DNA from: Poindextera sp035294785
GTDB lineage: Bacteria > Pseudomonadota > Alphaproteobacteria > Caulobacterales > Caulobacteraceae
Length of the DNA: 60,759 nucleotides
Reading direction: 5' to 3'
Assembly (NCBI GenBank): GCA_035294785.1
Contig: DATGKF010000118.1
Location: 1-60,759 of the forward strand
The position numbers and the translations under genes were made by a program. Shown here one piece after another: positions 53,665 through 60,759 of the stretch; position 1 is the first letter of the stretch; each line of letters begins with the position of its first letter. The notes below the pieces were generated by a model. It did no database searches and was not told where the DNA came from. It saw only the letters and a list, made by a program, of their open reading frames with translations.

Positions 53665-55080
53665 TTACTGCACGTGCGAAAGAGCATCCGCGATCCGGCC
53701 CAGGGCCTCGTCTGATCCAAGCGCCGAGAGCGCGCTGGCGAGGTCGGGGGCGCTCGCCCCGCCGGCCAGCGCGCCGCGCAGCGCGGGGCCGAATTTCCCG
53801 AGGCCGACGCCCTCGTCGGCGGCGAAGGCGGCCAGCGCCGCGGCCAACCCCGAATGGCTCCAGTCGGGCGTGCCCGCCAGCCAGACGCAGAGGCGCTGGA
53901 GCCGGTCCCGCGTGGTCTGGTCGAGCAGGGCCAGCGTCTTCTCCGTCAGCGTCAGCGGCCGGCGCTCGAGAACGAAGACGGTCAGATCGGCGAGCTCTAG
54001 GATGGTCTTCGCCCCCTCCTTGACCAGCGGAACGGCGCGGGCGAGCGCCGCGCGGCCCGCATCGTCGATGGCGACGCCGCGGCCCAGGTGCGCCTCCGTC
54101 GCCAGCGCCACCAGGCGGGCGTCGTCGGTGTTGCGAAGATAGTGGTTGTTGATGTGCGCGAGCTTGTCCCAATCGAGCCGGGCCGGGGCCTTGACCACGT
54201 CGGCGAGGTCGAACCAGTCGATCGCTTGCTCGTCGCTGAAGATCTCATCGTCGCCATGGCCCCAGCCGAGCTTCGCCAGGTAGTTGCGCAGGGCCTCGGG
54301 CAGGTAGCCCATGGCCTGGAACTCGCCGACCGACTGGGCGCCGTGCCGCTTTGAAAGCTTGGCGCCGTCGTTGCCGAGGATGAGCGGCAGGTGGGCGAAG
54401 ATCGGAAGCTCCCAACCGAGCGCGCGATAGAGCAGGCTCTGGCGGCCGGCATTGCTCAGATGCTCCTCGCCGCGGATGACGTGGGTTATGCCCATGTCGT
54501 GATCGTCGACCGTGACAGCGAGGTTGTAGATGGTCGTCCCGTCGGTGCGCAGGAGGACGAAGTCCTCCAGGTCCTTGTTCGGAAAGCGCACCGTGCCGCG
54601 CACGATGTCTTCGACCACCGTGTCCCCGTCCGACGGCGTGCGGAATCGAACCACGTGCGGGGCGTTGTGCTGACCAAGGGTTGGTTCACGGTCGCGCCAA
54701 GGCGAGCGGAGAGCATGGCCGGCGGCGCGCGCGGCTTCGCGAGCGGCGTTCGACTCCTCCACGCTCATGTAGCAGCGAAAGGCGTGACCGGACGCGAGCA
54801 GCCGGTCGACGGCCGCCTTGTGCAGCGGCGCGCGCGCGAATTGGAAGACCGGCTCGCCGTCCCACTGGAGTCCCAGCCAGCTCAGGCTGTCGAAGATCAC
54901 CTGCACGGCATCTTCGGTCGAGCGCTCGCGGTCGGTGTCTTCGATGCGCAACAGGAAGGCGCCGCCCGTATGGCGTGCATAAAGCCAGTTGAAAAGCGCG
55001 GCCCGCGCGTTGCCAATGTGCATCTGACCGGTCGGCGAGGGGGCGATACGGGTGACGACGGGGGAGGCTGAGTCGGGCAT
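53665..55080 (-). CDS. gltX: Glutamate--tRNA ligase
   Basis: 471 aa class I synthetase. The HIGH-type motif is APSPTGQMHIGNARAALFNW and the KMSKS-type motif is AKLSKRHGAQSVGEF. The presence of gatCAB in the same window fits a non-discriminating enzyme that also charges tRNA(Gln), to be tested. Start at ATG 55080, overlapping head to head with the proposed comEC start. Confidence 0.95.
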   Translation of the reverse strand: MPDSASPVVTRIAPSPTGQMHIGNARAALFNWLYARHTGGAFLLRIEDTDRERSTEDAVQVIFDSLSWLGLQWDGEPVFQFARAPLHKAAVDRLLASGHAFRCYMSVEESNAAREAARAAGHALRSPWRDREPTLGQHNAPHVVRFRTPSDGDTVVEDIVRGTVRFPNKDLEDFVLLRTDGTTIYNLAVTVDDHDMGITHVIRGEEHLSNAGRQSLLYRALGWELPIFAHLPLILGNDGAKLSKRHGAQSVGEFQAMGYLPEALRNYLAKLGWGHGDDEIFSDEQAIDWFDLADVVKAPARLDWDKLAHINNHYLRNTDDARLVALATEAHLGRGVAIDDAGRAALARAVPLVKEGAKTILELADLTVFVLERRPLTLTEKTLALLDQTTRDRLQRLCVWLAGTPDWSHSGLAAALAAFAADEGVGLGKFGPALRGALAGGASAPDLASALSALGSDEALGRIADALSHVQ

Positions 55081-57283
55081 CGCGGCTCCGGGCGGAAAAG
55101 CGCGGGGTCTTAGCACGCGGCTTTGGCGGCTTCCTAGCGCGCCGGCCCTGGCGAGCGGCCTCAAGGACGAGGCCGCCGCGCAGCTGGACCGGCTCATGCT
55201 CTGGACGCCCGTCGCATTCGGGATCGGCGCGGCGCTCTATCTGGGCCTGAAACGGGAGCCGCCGCTCTGGTCGCTCCTGCTGGCGGCCGCCGCCGCCGTC
55301 GCGGTTGCGATCGGCGTGCGCGGCCTGATCCGCCGCCGCTGGCTGTCGGCGCTGGCGGCGCTCGTCGCCGTCTGCGCCTGCGGCGCGCTCGACGGAAAAC
55401 TGCGCAGCGACCAGGTCGCCGCTCCGATCGTTCCGGCAGGCATTGGCGTCGTGACCGTCGACGGCTGGGTGATGGATGTCGCCAACCCGAGCGACAGCGG
55501 CGAGCGCGTGGTCGTGGCGCCGGTCCGCATCTCCGGCCTCGCTCCGGAGCGGCTGCCGTTCCGCGTGCGCATTGTGGTGCCCGCCGGCAGCGTTCTTGGG
55601 CCAGGCGCGGCGATCCGTGTGCAGACGCTGCTCGACCCGCCGCCAGGCCCGGCCGCGCCAGGCGCCTTCGACTTCGCCCGCGACGCCTGGTTCGAGGGGC
55701 TCGGCGGGGTCGGCCTGGCGATGAAGCCGCCGGAGGCGATCAGCCTCGCCGATCCGCCCTGGCGGTTGCAGCTGGCCATGGCGGTCAACGCGATGCGCTG
55801 GTCGCTGGCCGAGCGGCTCGCGGCCGACCTGCACCGGCTGATGGGCGCGAGCGACGGCGGCGCGACCGGCCTCGCGGTGACCGTCGCCACCAGCCACGAA
55901 GACTGGCTGCCGGCCAACGCGCGCGACGATCTGCGCGCCTCGGGCCTCGCCCACATGCTGGCGATCGCGGGGCTGCACATGGCGGCGGTGGCCGGCTTCG
56001 CCTTTTTCGCGCTGCGGTTCGGCGTCGCGGCGTGGCCATGGCTGGCGCTTCGGGTTTCGAGCAAGAAGGTCGCGGCCGCCGGCGGGCTGATCGTGGTCAT
56101 GGCGTACCTGACGCTATCCGGCGCCCACCCGCCCGCGCGGCGCGCGGCGATCACCGCGGCGGTGGCGTTCCTGGCCATCCTCTTCGACCGGCGTGCGATC
56201 AGCCTGCATTCGCTGTCGCTGGCGGCGTTGCTGATCCTGGTGTTGCAGCCGGAAGCCGTGGCTGAACCCGGCTTTCAGATGTCGTTCTGCGCCACAGCCG
56301 CCCTGGTCGCGCTGGCCGAGATGTGGCCGGTGCGGACGCCGGCCGTCGGACTGCCCTGGCCGCTTGCCTTCCTGCAGACGGCGCGCGACTGGATCGTCGC
56401 CGCGTTGATGGTGAGCTTCGTCGCCGGCACCGCCACCGGCCCGTTCGCCATCCAGCACTTCAATCGCGTCGCCAACTACGGTGTGCCGGCGAATCTGACC
56501 GCCGACTTGGTGGCGAGCGTCGTGATGATGCCGGCGCTCGCGCTCGGCGTCGCGGCCGAGGCGCTGGGCCTTGGGCATGCGTTCACCGACCCGCCGCTCT
56601 TCGTCGCCGGTTGGGGCGCGCGTGCGATCACGGCGCTGGCCGACGTCTTCGCGCATGCGCCGTCGAGCGGGCTCGCCCTTCCCAGCGCTCCGGTGGCGGC
56701 GCTGGTGATCGCCTATCTCGGCATCGTCTTCGCCTGCCTCTGGCGCGGCCGGCTGCGCTGGCTGGGCCTGCCGTTCGCCGCCGCTGTCGCGCTCTGGCCG
56801 CGGCCGCCGGCGCCGGTCGCGTGGGTCGCCTCAGACGGCGACGACGCGGCGATCGTCGTGAACGGACAGGAGATCGCCATGAAGCCGGCGATCCGCGCCT
56901 ACGCGACGCAGCTCTGGGCGCAGCGGCGCGGCTTTGCGCTTCCGGCCGATCCGGCCGCGGCCCAGGCGGCCCTGTTCGACTGCGACCGTGCGTCGTGCAC
57001 GCCGAAGAGCGGAACCTCGCCCGCCATCGCCGCCTGGTGGACGCGGCGCAAGCCAAAGCCGGACCAGCTCGATGCGCTCTGCGCCGACGCGCGCGTGCTG
57101 GTGATCCGCGCCGACGTTCCGCTGCCGGAGTCTTGCGCGCGGCTGCTGGTGCTTGGACCAGACGATTTCGCCCGGGGCGGGGCGGCCGAACTCTACGCGG
57201 CGCCCGGCGGCTACCGGCTGTTGTGGTCGCAGCCCTTCCGGGGCGAACGGCCCTGGAGCCGGTTCAGTGGTAGCGACGGATGA
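55052..57283 (+). CDS. comEC: ComEC/Rec2-family DNA uptake membrane protein
   Basis: 743 aa with about ten TM segments. The N-terminal DUF4131-like part has two TM helices and an OB-like periplasmic region; the Competence domain follows with GLAHMLAIAGLHMAAVAGFA, LSGAHPPARRAAITAAVAFL and EPGFQMSFCATAALVALA. The C-terminal ~160 residues (from PVAWVASDGDDAAIVVNGQE) show no HxHxDH metallo-beta-lactamase motif, so the nuclease-like domain is degenerate or absent. GTG 55052 is the best start, since the next ATG (in DRLMLW) would cut the conserved TM1 lead-in. Its last 20 bases overlap lexA. Confidence 0.88.
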   Translation: MTTGEAESGIAAPGGKARGLSTRLWRLPSAPALASGLKDEAAAQLDRLMLWTPVAFGIGAALYLGLKREPPLWSLLLAAAAAVAVAIGVRGLIRRRWLSALAALVAVCACGALDGKLRSDQVAAPIVPAGIGVVTVDGWVMDVANPSDSGERVVVAPVRISGLAPERLPFRVRIVVPAGSVLGPGAAIRVQTLLDPPPGPAAPGAFDFARDAWFEGLGGVGLAMKPPEAISLADPPWRLQLAMAVNAMRWSLAERLAADLHRLMGASDGGATGLAVTVATSHEDWLPANARDDLRASGLAHMLAIAGLHMAAVAGFAFFALRFGVAAWPWLALRVSSKKVAAAGGLIVVMAYLTLSGAHPPARRAAITAAVAFLAILFDRRAISLHSLSLAALLILVLQPEAVAEPGFQMSFCATAALVALAEMWPVRTPAVGLPWPLAFLQTARDWIVAALMVSFVAGTATGPFAIQHFNRVANYGVPANLTADLVASVVMMPALALGVAAEALGLGHAFTDPPLFVAGWGARAITALADVFAHAPSSGLALPSAPVAALVIAYLGIVFACLWRGRLRWLGLPFAAAVALWPRPPAPVAWVASDGDDAAIVVNGQEIAMKPAIRAYATQLWAQRRGFALPADPAAAQAALFDCDRASCTPKSGTSPAIAAWWTRRKPKPDQLDALCADARVLVIRADVPLPESCARLLVLGPDDFARGGAAELYAAPGGYRLLWSQPFRGERPWSRFSGSDG

Positions 57284-57959
57284 GGCCGACGAGCTTGCCC
57301 TGCACCTGGATCTGGTCTGGGCCGAAGATGCGCGTCTCGTAGGCGGCGTTGGCGGCCTCGAGCGCGATCGACTGGCCCTTCTTGCGCAGGCGCTTCAGCG
57401 TCGCTTCCTCGCCCATGACGAGCGCGACGACGATCTCGCCGGAATTGGCGGCCGAGCCGCGGCGAATGATGACGTAGTCGCCGTCGTAGATGCCGGCGTC
57501 GATCATCGAGTCGCCCTGCACCTCGAGGACGAAGTGCTCGCCGGCGCCCAGCATCGACTCCGGCACGATCATCCGGTCGCGCTCCTGCTGGATCGCCTCG
57601 ATCGGCGTGCCGGCGGCGATGCGGCCGAGCACCGGCAGTTCGCGGGCGTCGTTGGCCGCGATGGAAGGCGAGAAGCCCTGGCCCGACTCGACGATCTGCG
57701 GCCGGAAGGCGTGGCGGCCCTGCGGCGGCGCGGTTGGGGTCGCCTGCTGCGGCAGCTTGACCACCTCGAGCGCGCGGGCCCGGTGCGGCAGCCGGCGGAG
57801 GAAACCGCGCTCCTCGAGCGCCGTGATCAGTCGGTGAATGCCGGACTTCGACGCCAGATCCAGCGCCTCCTTCATCTCGTCGAAGGACGGCGAGACCCCG
57901 GTTTCCTTGATGCGCTCGTGAATGAACATGAGCAGTTCGTGCTGCTTGCGGGTGAGCAT
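57264..57959 (-). CDS. lexA: LexA repressor
   Basis: 231 aa SOS repressor and self-cleaving protease. The N-terminal winged helix has GVSPSFDEMKEALDLASKSG and IHRLITALEERGFLRRLPHR. The Ala-Gly cleavage site is in VLGRIAAGTPIEAI, the catalytic Ser is in LEVQGDSMIDAGIYDGDYVI (about residue 149) and the Lys is in GEEATLKRLR (about 190). A GTTC-N7-GTTC SOS box covers its promoter, so it is autoregulated. Confidence 0.97.
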   Translation of the reverse strand: MLTRKQHELLMFIHERIKETGVSPSFDEMKEALDLASKSGIHRLITALEERGFLRRLPHRARALEVVKLPQQATPTAPPQGRHAFRPQIVESGQGFSPSIAANDARELPVLGRIAAGTPIEAIQQERDRMIVPESMLGAGEHFVLEVQGDSMIDAGIYDGDYVIIRRGSAANSGEIVVALVMGEEATLKRLRKKGQSIALEAANAAYETRIFGPDQIQVQGKLVGLIRRYH

Positions 57960-58006
57960 GGCGGCCCTCGAAAAACCTCGCGGAACAAAGCGACAACGTC
58001 GACGGT

Positions 58007-58021
58007 GTTCTCTAGGTGTTC
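58007..58021 (-). promoter_or_regulatory. SOS box (LexA operator)
   Basis: GAAC-N7-GAAC on the lexA sense strand (GTTC-N7-GTTC on plus), a perfect match to the alphaproteobacterial LexA direct-repeat operator. It starts 47 bases upstream of the lexA ATG and overlaps the -10 element, so bound LexA should block polymerase. Confidence 0.9.
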
Positions 58022-58035
58022 TTCGTTAATGTCAA
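58007..58035 (-). promoter_or_regulatory. lexA promoter
   Basis: On the minus strand: TTGACA (58035-58030), 17-base spacer, GAGAAC (58012-58007). The -35 is a perfect consensus, the -10 is weak and is shared with the SOS box. A TTAA-N7-ATAA sequence (58026-58040), one mismatch from a CtrA box, overlaps the -35. Confidence 0.65.
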
Positions 58036-58040
58036 GATAA

Positions 58041-58057
58041 TGGGGGTCTAGCCCCCA
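58041..58057 (-). terminator. Terminator of trp genes, overlapping the trpC stop
   Basis: TGGGGG, five-base loop, CCCCCA on the minus strand, then TTATCTT. The TAG of trpC lies across the start of the loop region. The stem is strong, the T-rich tail is interrupted. It would separate trpGDC transcription from the lexA promoter, which starts only 5 bases later. Confidence 0.6.
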
Positions 58058-58839
58058 ACAAGCGCTACCACTGCCGCCTGAACGTCGTCCTGACGCATCA
58101 GGCTCTCGCCCACCAGCATGGCCCTGGCGCCCGCCGCCTCGAGCCGGGCGGCGTCGGCGGGCGTGAAGATGCCGCTTTCGGTGACCAGAAAAGCGTTTGC
58201 GGGCGCTGCGGCCGCGAGTTGCTCGGTGACGGCGAGGTCGGTGACGAAGGTCTTCAGGTCGCGGTTGTTGACCCCGATCAGGGTCGCGCCGAGGCCGCCG
58301 GCGCGGGCCAGTTCGGCGGCGTCGTGCGCTTCAACCAGGACGTCCATGCCGAACCGCTCAGCCTCGCGCATCAGGGCGGCGGCGAGCGAATCGTCGACCA
58401 TGGCGAGAATCACCAGGATGGCGTCGGCGCCCAGCGCGCGCGATTCGGCGACCTGCCAGGGATCGAGAAGGAATTCCTTGCGCAGGCAAGGGAGGGCGAC
58501 GGCGGCGCGGGCGTCCGCGAGGTCGGCGTCGCGGCCCTGGAAGCTCGGCGCGTCCGTCAGCACCGAAAGGCAGGCCGCGCCGCCGGCCTCGTACGCGCGC
58601 GCCAGCGCCGGCGCATCGAAGTCGGCGCGGATCAGCCCCTTCGACGGCGAGGCCTTCTTGATCTCGGCGATCAGCGCGAGGCGGCCCGGCGCATGGGCGC
58701 GGGCCAAGGCCGCGGCGAAGCCCCGCGGCGGCGACGCGCGCGCCGCGTCGCGCTCGATCTCGCGCTGCGGGCGCGCGGCCACGCGGGCGGCGACCTCCTC
58801 GCGCTTGTAGGCGGCGATGCGGGCCAGCGTGTCGCTCAT
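58048..58839 (-). CDS. trpC: Indole-3-glycerol phosphate synthase
   Basis: 263 aa TIM barrel. The catalytic Lys/Glu segment is ALIAEIKKASPSKGLIR, then CLRKEFLLDPWQVAESRALG, LIGVNNRDLKTF and VTESGIFTPADAARLEAAGA. ATG overlaps the trpD stop (ATGA). Last gene of trpG-trpD-trpC. Confidence 0.97.
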   Translation of the reverse strand: MSDTLARIAAYKREEVAARVAARPQREIERDAARASPPRGFAAALARAHAPGRLALIAEIKKASPSKGLIRADFDAPALARAYEAGGAACLSVLTDAPSFQGRDADLADARAAVALPCLRKEFLLDPWQVAESRALGADAILVILAMVDDSLAAALMREAERFGMDVLVEAHDAAELARAGGLGATLIGVNNRDLKTFVTDLAVTEQLAAAAPANAFLVTESGIFTPADAARLEAAGARAMLVGESLMRQDDVQAAVVALVGG

Positions 58840-59849
58840 GGGTTGGTGGCCTGAACGAGCTTGTCGAGCGCGGCGAGCGCGCGGCCGTCGTCGATGACGC
58901 CCGCCGCCAGCGTTGCGCCCGCGCTCAGCGTCTCCACCTTGTCGGCGACGAGGAGGGCGGCGGCCGTGTTCAGCAGCACCATGTCGCGATAGGCGCCCGT
59001 GCGACCGCCCAGCACGGCGCGAAGCGCCGCGGCGTTCTCGGCCGGCTCGCCGCCGCGCAGCTGCTCGAGGCGCGCACGCGGCAGGCCGACAGCCTCAGGA
59101 GTCACGCGGAAGAGGCGGATGTCGCCGTCCCGCCATTCGGCCACCTCGGTCTCGCCCGTTGTGCTCAGCTCGTCCATGCCGTCGCCGTGCACGGTCCAGG
59201 CGCGGATCGCGCCCAGCGCGCCGAGCGCCCGCGCCAGCGGCTCGACGAAGCGGGCGGCCGCGACGCCGACCACCTGCCTGCGGGCGCCGGCCGGATTGGT
59301 CAAGGGGCCGAGCAGGTTGAAGATGGTGCGGAACCCCAGCTCCTGCCGGACCGGCAGCACGTGGCGCATGGCGGCGTGGTGCGTCGGCGCGAACAGGAAG
59401 CAGACGCCGGCTTCGTCGAGGGCTTGCCGCTGCTGCGCCGGGCCCGCCTGGACGTTGACGCCGAGCGCGGTCAGCACGTCCGACGAGCCGGACTTCGAGG
59501 AGATCGCCCGCGTGCCGTGCTTGGCGACCTTCACGCCGGCGCCGGCGGCGACGAAGGCGACCGCGGTCGAAATGTTGAGCGTGTGCAGCCCGTCGCCGCC
59601 GGTGCCACAGACGTCGATCACCTCGTAGGGCTGTTCGAGCATCGTGGCCTGAGCGCGCATGGCCCGGGCGCAGGCGACGATCTCGCCGACGGTCTCGCCG
59701 CGCAGCCGCATGGCGGTGACCGCCGCGGCGATCTGCGCCGGCGTCGGCTCGCCGCGGAAGACGGCGGCGAAGAAGGCGTCGGCATCGGCGTCGGACAGGG
59801 TGGCGCCGTCGGCGAGGCGCGCCAGCAGCGGCTTGAAGGCGTCCGACAT
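58836..59849 (-). CDS. trpD: Anthranilate phosphoribosyltransferase
   Basis: 337 aa. The PRPP-binding motif is VIDVCGTGGDGLHTLNISTA, with KHGTRAISSKSGSSDVLTAL and the metal-binding HGDGMDELSTTGETEVAE. ATG 59849 gives the normal length (MSDAFKPLLARLADG). trpG ends 15 bases upstream. Confidence 0.97.
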   Translation of the reverse strand: MSDAFKPLLARLADGATLSDADADAFFAAVFRGEPTPAQIAAAVTAMRLRGETVGEIVACARAMRAQATMLEQPYEVIDVCGTGGDGLHTLNISTAVAFVAAGAGVKVAKHGTRAISSKSGSSDVLTALGVNVQAGPAQQRQALDEAGVCFLFAPTHHAAMRHVLPVRQELGFRTIFNLLGPLTNPAGARRQVVGVAAARFVEPLARALGALGAIRAWTVHGDGMDELSTTGETEVAEWRDGDIRLFRVTPEAVGLPRARLEQLRGGEPAENAAALRAVLGGRTGAYRDMVLLNTAAALLVADKVETLSAGATLAAGVIDDGRALAALDKLVQATNP

Positions 59850-59863
59850 CGGGAAATGCGGCC

Positions 59864-60454
59864 CTAGACCAGCGCGGCGCGCTCGACGCCGGCCAGATCG
59901 AGGAAGTTGGCGAGCAGCTGGTGGCCGCCTTCGGTGGCGATCGACTCCGGGTGGAACTGCACCCCGAAGATCGGGCGCGTGCGGTGGCGAAGGCCCATCA
60001 CCTCGCCGTCGTCCGTCCAGGCGGTCACCTCCAGCACGTCGGGCATGCTTTCGCGCGGCACCGAGAGGCTGTGGTAGCGCGTGGCGGTGAACGGGTTGGG
60101 CAAGCCGGCGAAGACGCCCTCGCCGAGATGATGGATGGGGCTCACCTTGCCGTGCATCAGGCTCTTGGCGCGGATCACCTCGCCGCCCAGCGCCTGGCCG
60201 ATGGCTTGGTGGCCGAGGCAGACGCCCAGCACCGGCAAGGTCTCGGGCGCGCCGCGGATCAGGGCCAGGCAGATGCCGGCCTCGTTGGGGGTGCACGGGC
60301 CGGGCGAGAGCACCACGGCTTCCGGCTTCAGGCCCAGCGCGTCCTGGACGCTGATGGCGTCGTTGCGCCAGACAAGCGTCTCAGCCCCAAGCTCGTTCAG
60401 GTAGTGGACGAGGTTGTAGGTGAAGCTGTCGTAGTTATCGATGACCAGGATCAT
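59864..60454 (-). CDS. trpG: Anthranilate synthase glutamine amidotransferase subunit
   Basis: 196 aa class I GATase. The oxyanion/ammonia face starts VIDNYDSFTYNLVHYLNELG, the nucleophile Cys is in VLGVCLGHQAIGQALGG, and the His/Glu pair is in FGVQFHPESIATEGG. It could also serve PabB (4-aminodeoxychorismate). trpE is not within the window. Confidence 0.96.
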   Translation of the reverse strand: MILVIDNYDSFTYNLVHYLNELGAETLVWRNDAISVQDALGLKPEAVVLSPGPCTPNEAGICLALIRGAPETLPVLGVCLGHQAIGQALGGEVIRAKSLMHGKVSPIHHLGEGVFAGLPNPFTATRYHSLSVPRESMPDVLEVTAWTDDGEVMGLRHRTRPIFGVQFHPESIATEGGHQLLANFLDLAGVERAALV

Positions 60455-60523
60455 GCGCGGACCTTCCCGCCCGCCTTCTAGGCTCCGGTCAAGCCGAGGC
60501 CAAGAGGCGGGCGGGAAGCCGCG

Positions 60524-60540
60524 GGGCCCTTCGAGGGGCC
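60524..60540. terminator. Hairpin before trpG
   Basis: GGCCC, six-base loop, GGGCC in the 100-base gap between trpG and the beta-barrel gene, both on minus. It could end the beta-barrel transcript, but no T-run follows. A weak call. Confidence 0.3.
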
Positions 60541-60554
60541 GAACGCTACAGGGC

Positions 60555-60759
60555 TCAGAAGGTGATGAAGTTGAGCGTCCTGACGCCGAAGTCGTCGACG
60601 CCGCTGCGCTGACGATCGACGAGCGGCGCGGGCATGCCGCCGAAGTAGTACTTCAGGCCCACCGAAACGGCGTTGCCGGTGATCGAGCCGAAGCCGCCGC
60701 CGACGTGCAGGTTGGTGTAGTCGTAGCCGACCCAGACCGAGATGGGCGTCGTCTGCGAG
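60555..60759 (-). CDS. Outer-membrane beta-barrel protein, C-terminal fragment
   Basis: Only the last 68 codons lie in the window; the gene continues past the right edge. The reading SVWVGYDYTNLHVGGGFGSI and NAVSVGLKYYFGG shows alternating beta-strands, and the protein ends TLNFITF with the terminal Phe needed for BamA recognition. The family cannot be named from this fragment; an OmpA/OmpW-like or autotransporter-type porin is possible. Confidence 0.7.
   Translation of the reverse strand, partial: SQTTPISVWVGYDYTNLHVGGGFGSITGNAVSVGLKYYFGGMPAPLVDRQRSGVDDFGVRTLNFITF

Overview
The window is a compact, GC-rich alphaproteobacterial chromosome segment, almost certainly from Caulobacteraceae (Caulobacter/Phenylobacterium type). 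The evidence is a divK-pleD cell-cycle operon, a complete holdfast-type (hfs) polysaccharide cluster, a lexA gene with an alphaproteobacterial GTTC-N7-GTTC SOS box, and one-mismatch CtrA-like boxes in the few AT-rich gaps. No insertion sequence, prophage, integrase or CRISPR array was seen, and no gene-free stretch exceeds about 200 bases.

Layout. 1-2126 (minus): 3' part of dinB, a ROK sugar kinase and a HAD hydrolase. 2216-3953 (plus): divK-pleD. 4047-5897: a small conserved-looking ORF, rpmG, a membrane methyltransferase-like protein and a Nudix hydrolase. 6017-8672 (plus): an accessory trio made of a 47-aa peptide gene, an HExxH protein of the putative peptide-modification (beta-hydroxylase) type, and an AMP-forming adenylating enzyme. 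8669-19945 (minus): RNase R lacking its usual N-terminal domain, an inserted-looking block (alpha/beta hydrolase, FAD dehydrogenase, methyltransferase, GNAT, cupin), then topA, dprA, plsY and an ArsR regulator. 20007-23171: a cupin divergent from arsR, a dihydroorotase-like PyrC that has lost metal ligands, pyrB and ruvX. 23257-28754: gatC-gatA and gatB, split by a secreted protein on the other strand, then an RcnB-like protein, a GST and a Sel1-like protein. 28755-37856: the hfs cluster (hfsD on minus, hfsABC on plus, hfsEFGH on minus). 37972-39343: tRNA-Ser(GCU) and an acyltransferase-3 gene. 39455-52350 (plus): pyrH-frr-uppS-cdsA-dxr-rseP-bamA-skp-lpxD-fabZ-lpxA-lpxI-lpxB, the classic translation/isoprenoid/envelope superoperon. 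52325-60759: gltA, gltX, comEC, lexA, trpC-trpD-trpG and the 3' end of an outer-membrane beta-barrel gene.

How the genes work together. Most of the window is housekeeping: nucleotide synthesis (pyrB, pyrH), tRNA amidation (gatCAB), DNA topology and uptake (topA, dprA, comEC), lipid A (lpxD/A/I/B with fabZ), outer-membrane biogenesis (bamA, skp, rseP) and Trp synthesis. The hfs block encodes a Wzx/Wzy-type adhesin pathway: HfsE primes the lipid carrier, HfsG extends, HfsF flips, HfsC polymerises, HfsH deacetylates, and HfsA/B/D export.

The most promising novelty is the 6017-8672 trio, which has the form of a small RiPP-like peptide-modification operon: a well-translated short peptide, an HExxH enzyme and a translationally coupled adenylating enzyme. 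Secondary oddities are the N-terminally truncated RNase R at the edge of the topA-rnr insertion, the PyrC with missing metal ligands, and HfsB without a Walker A lysine.
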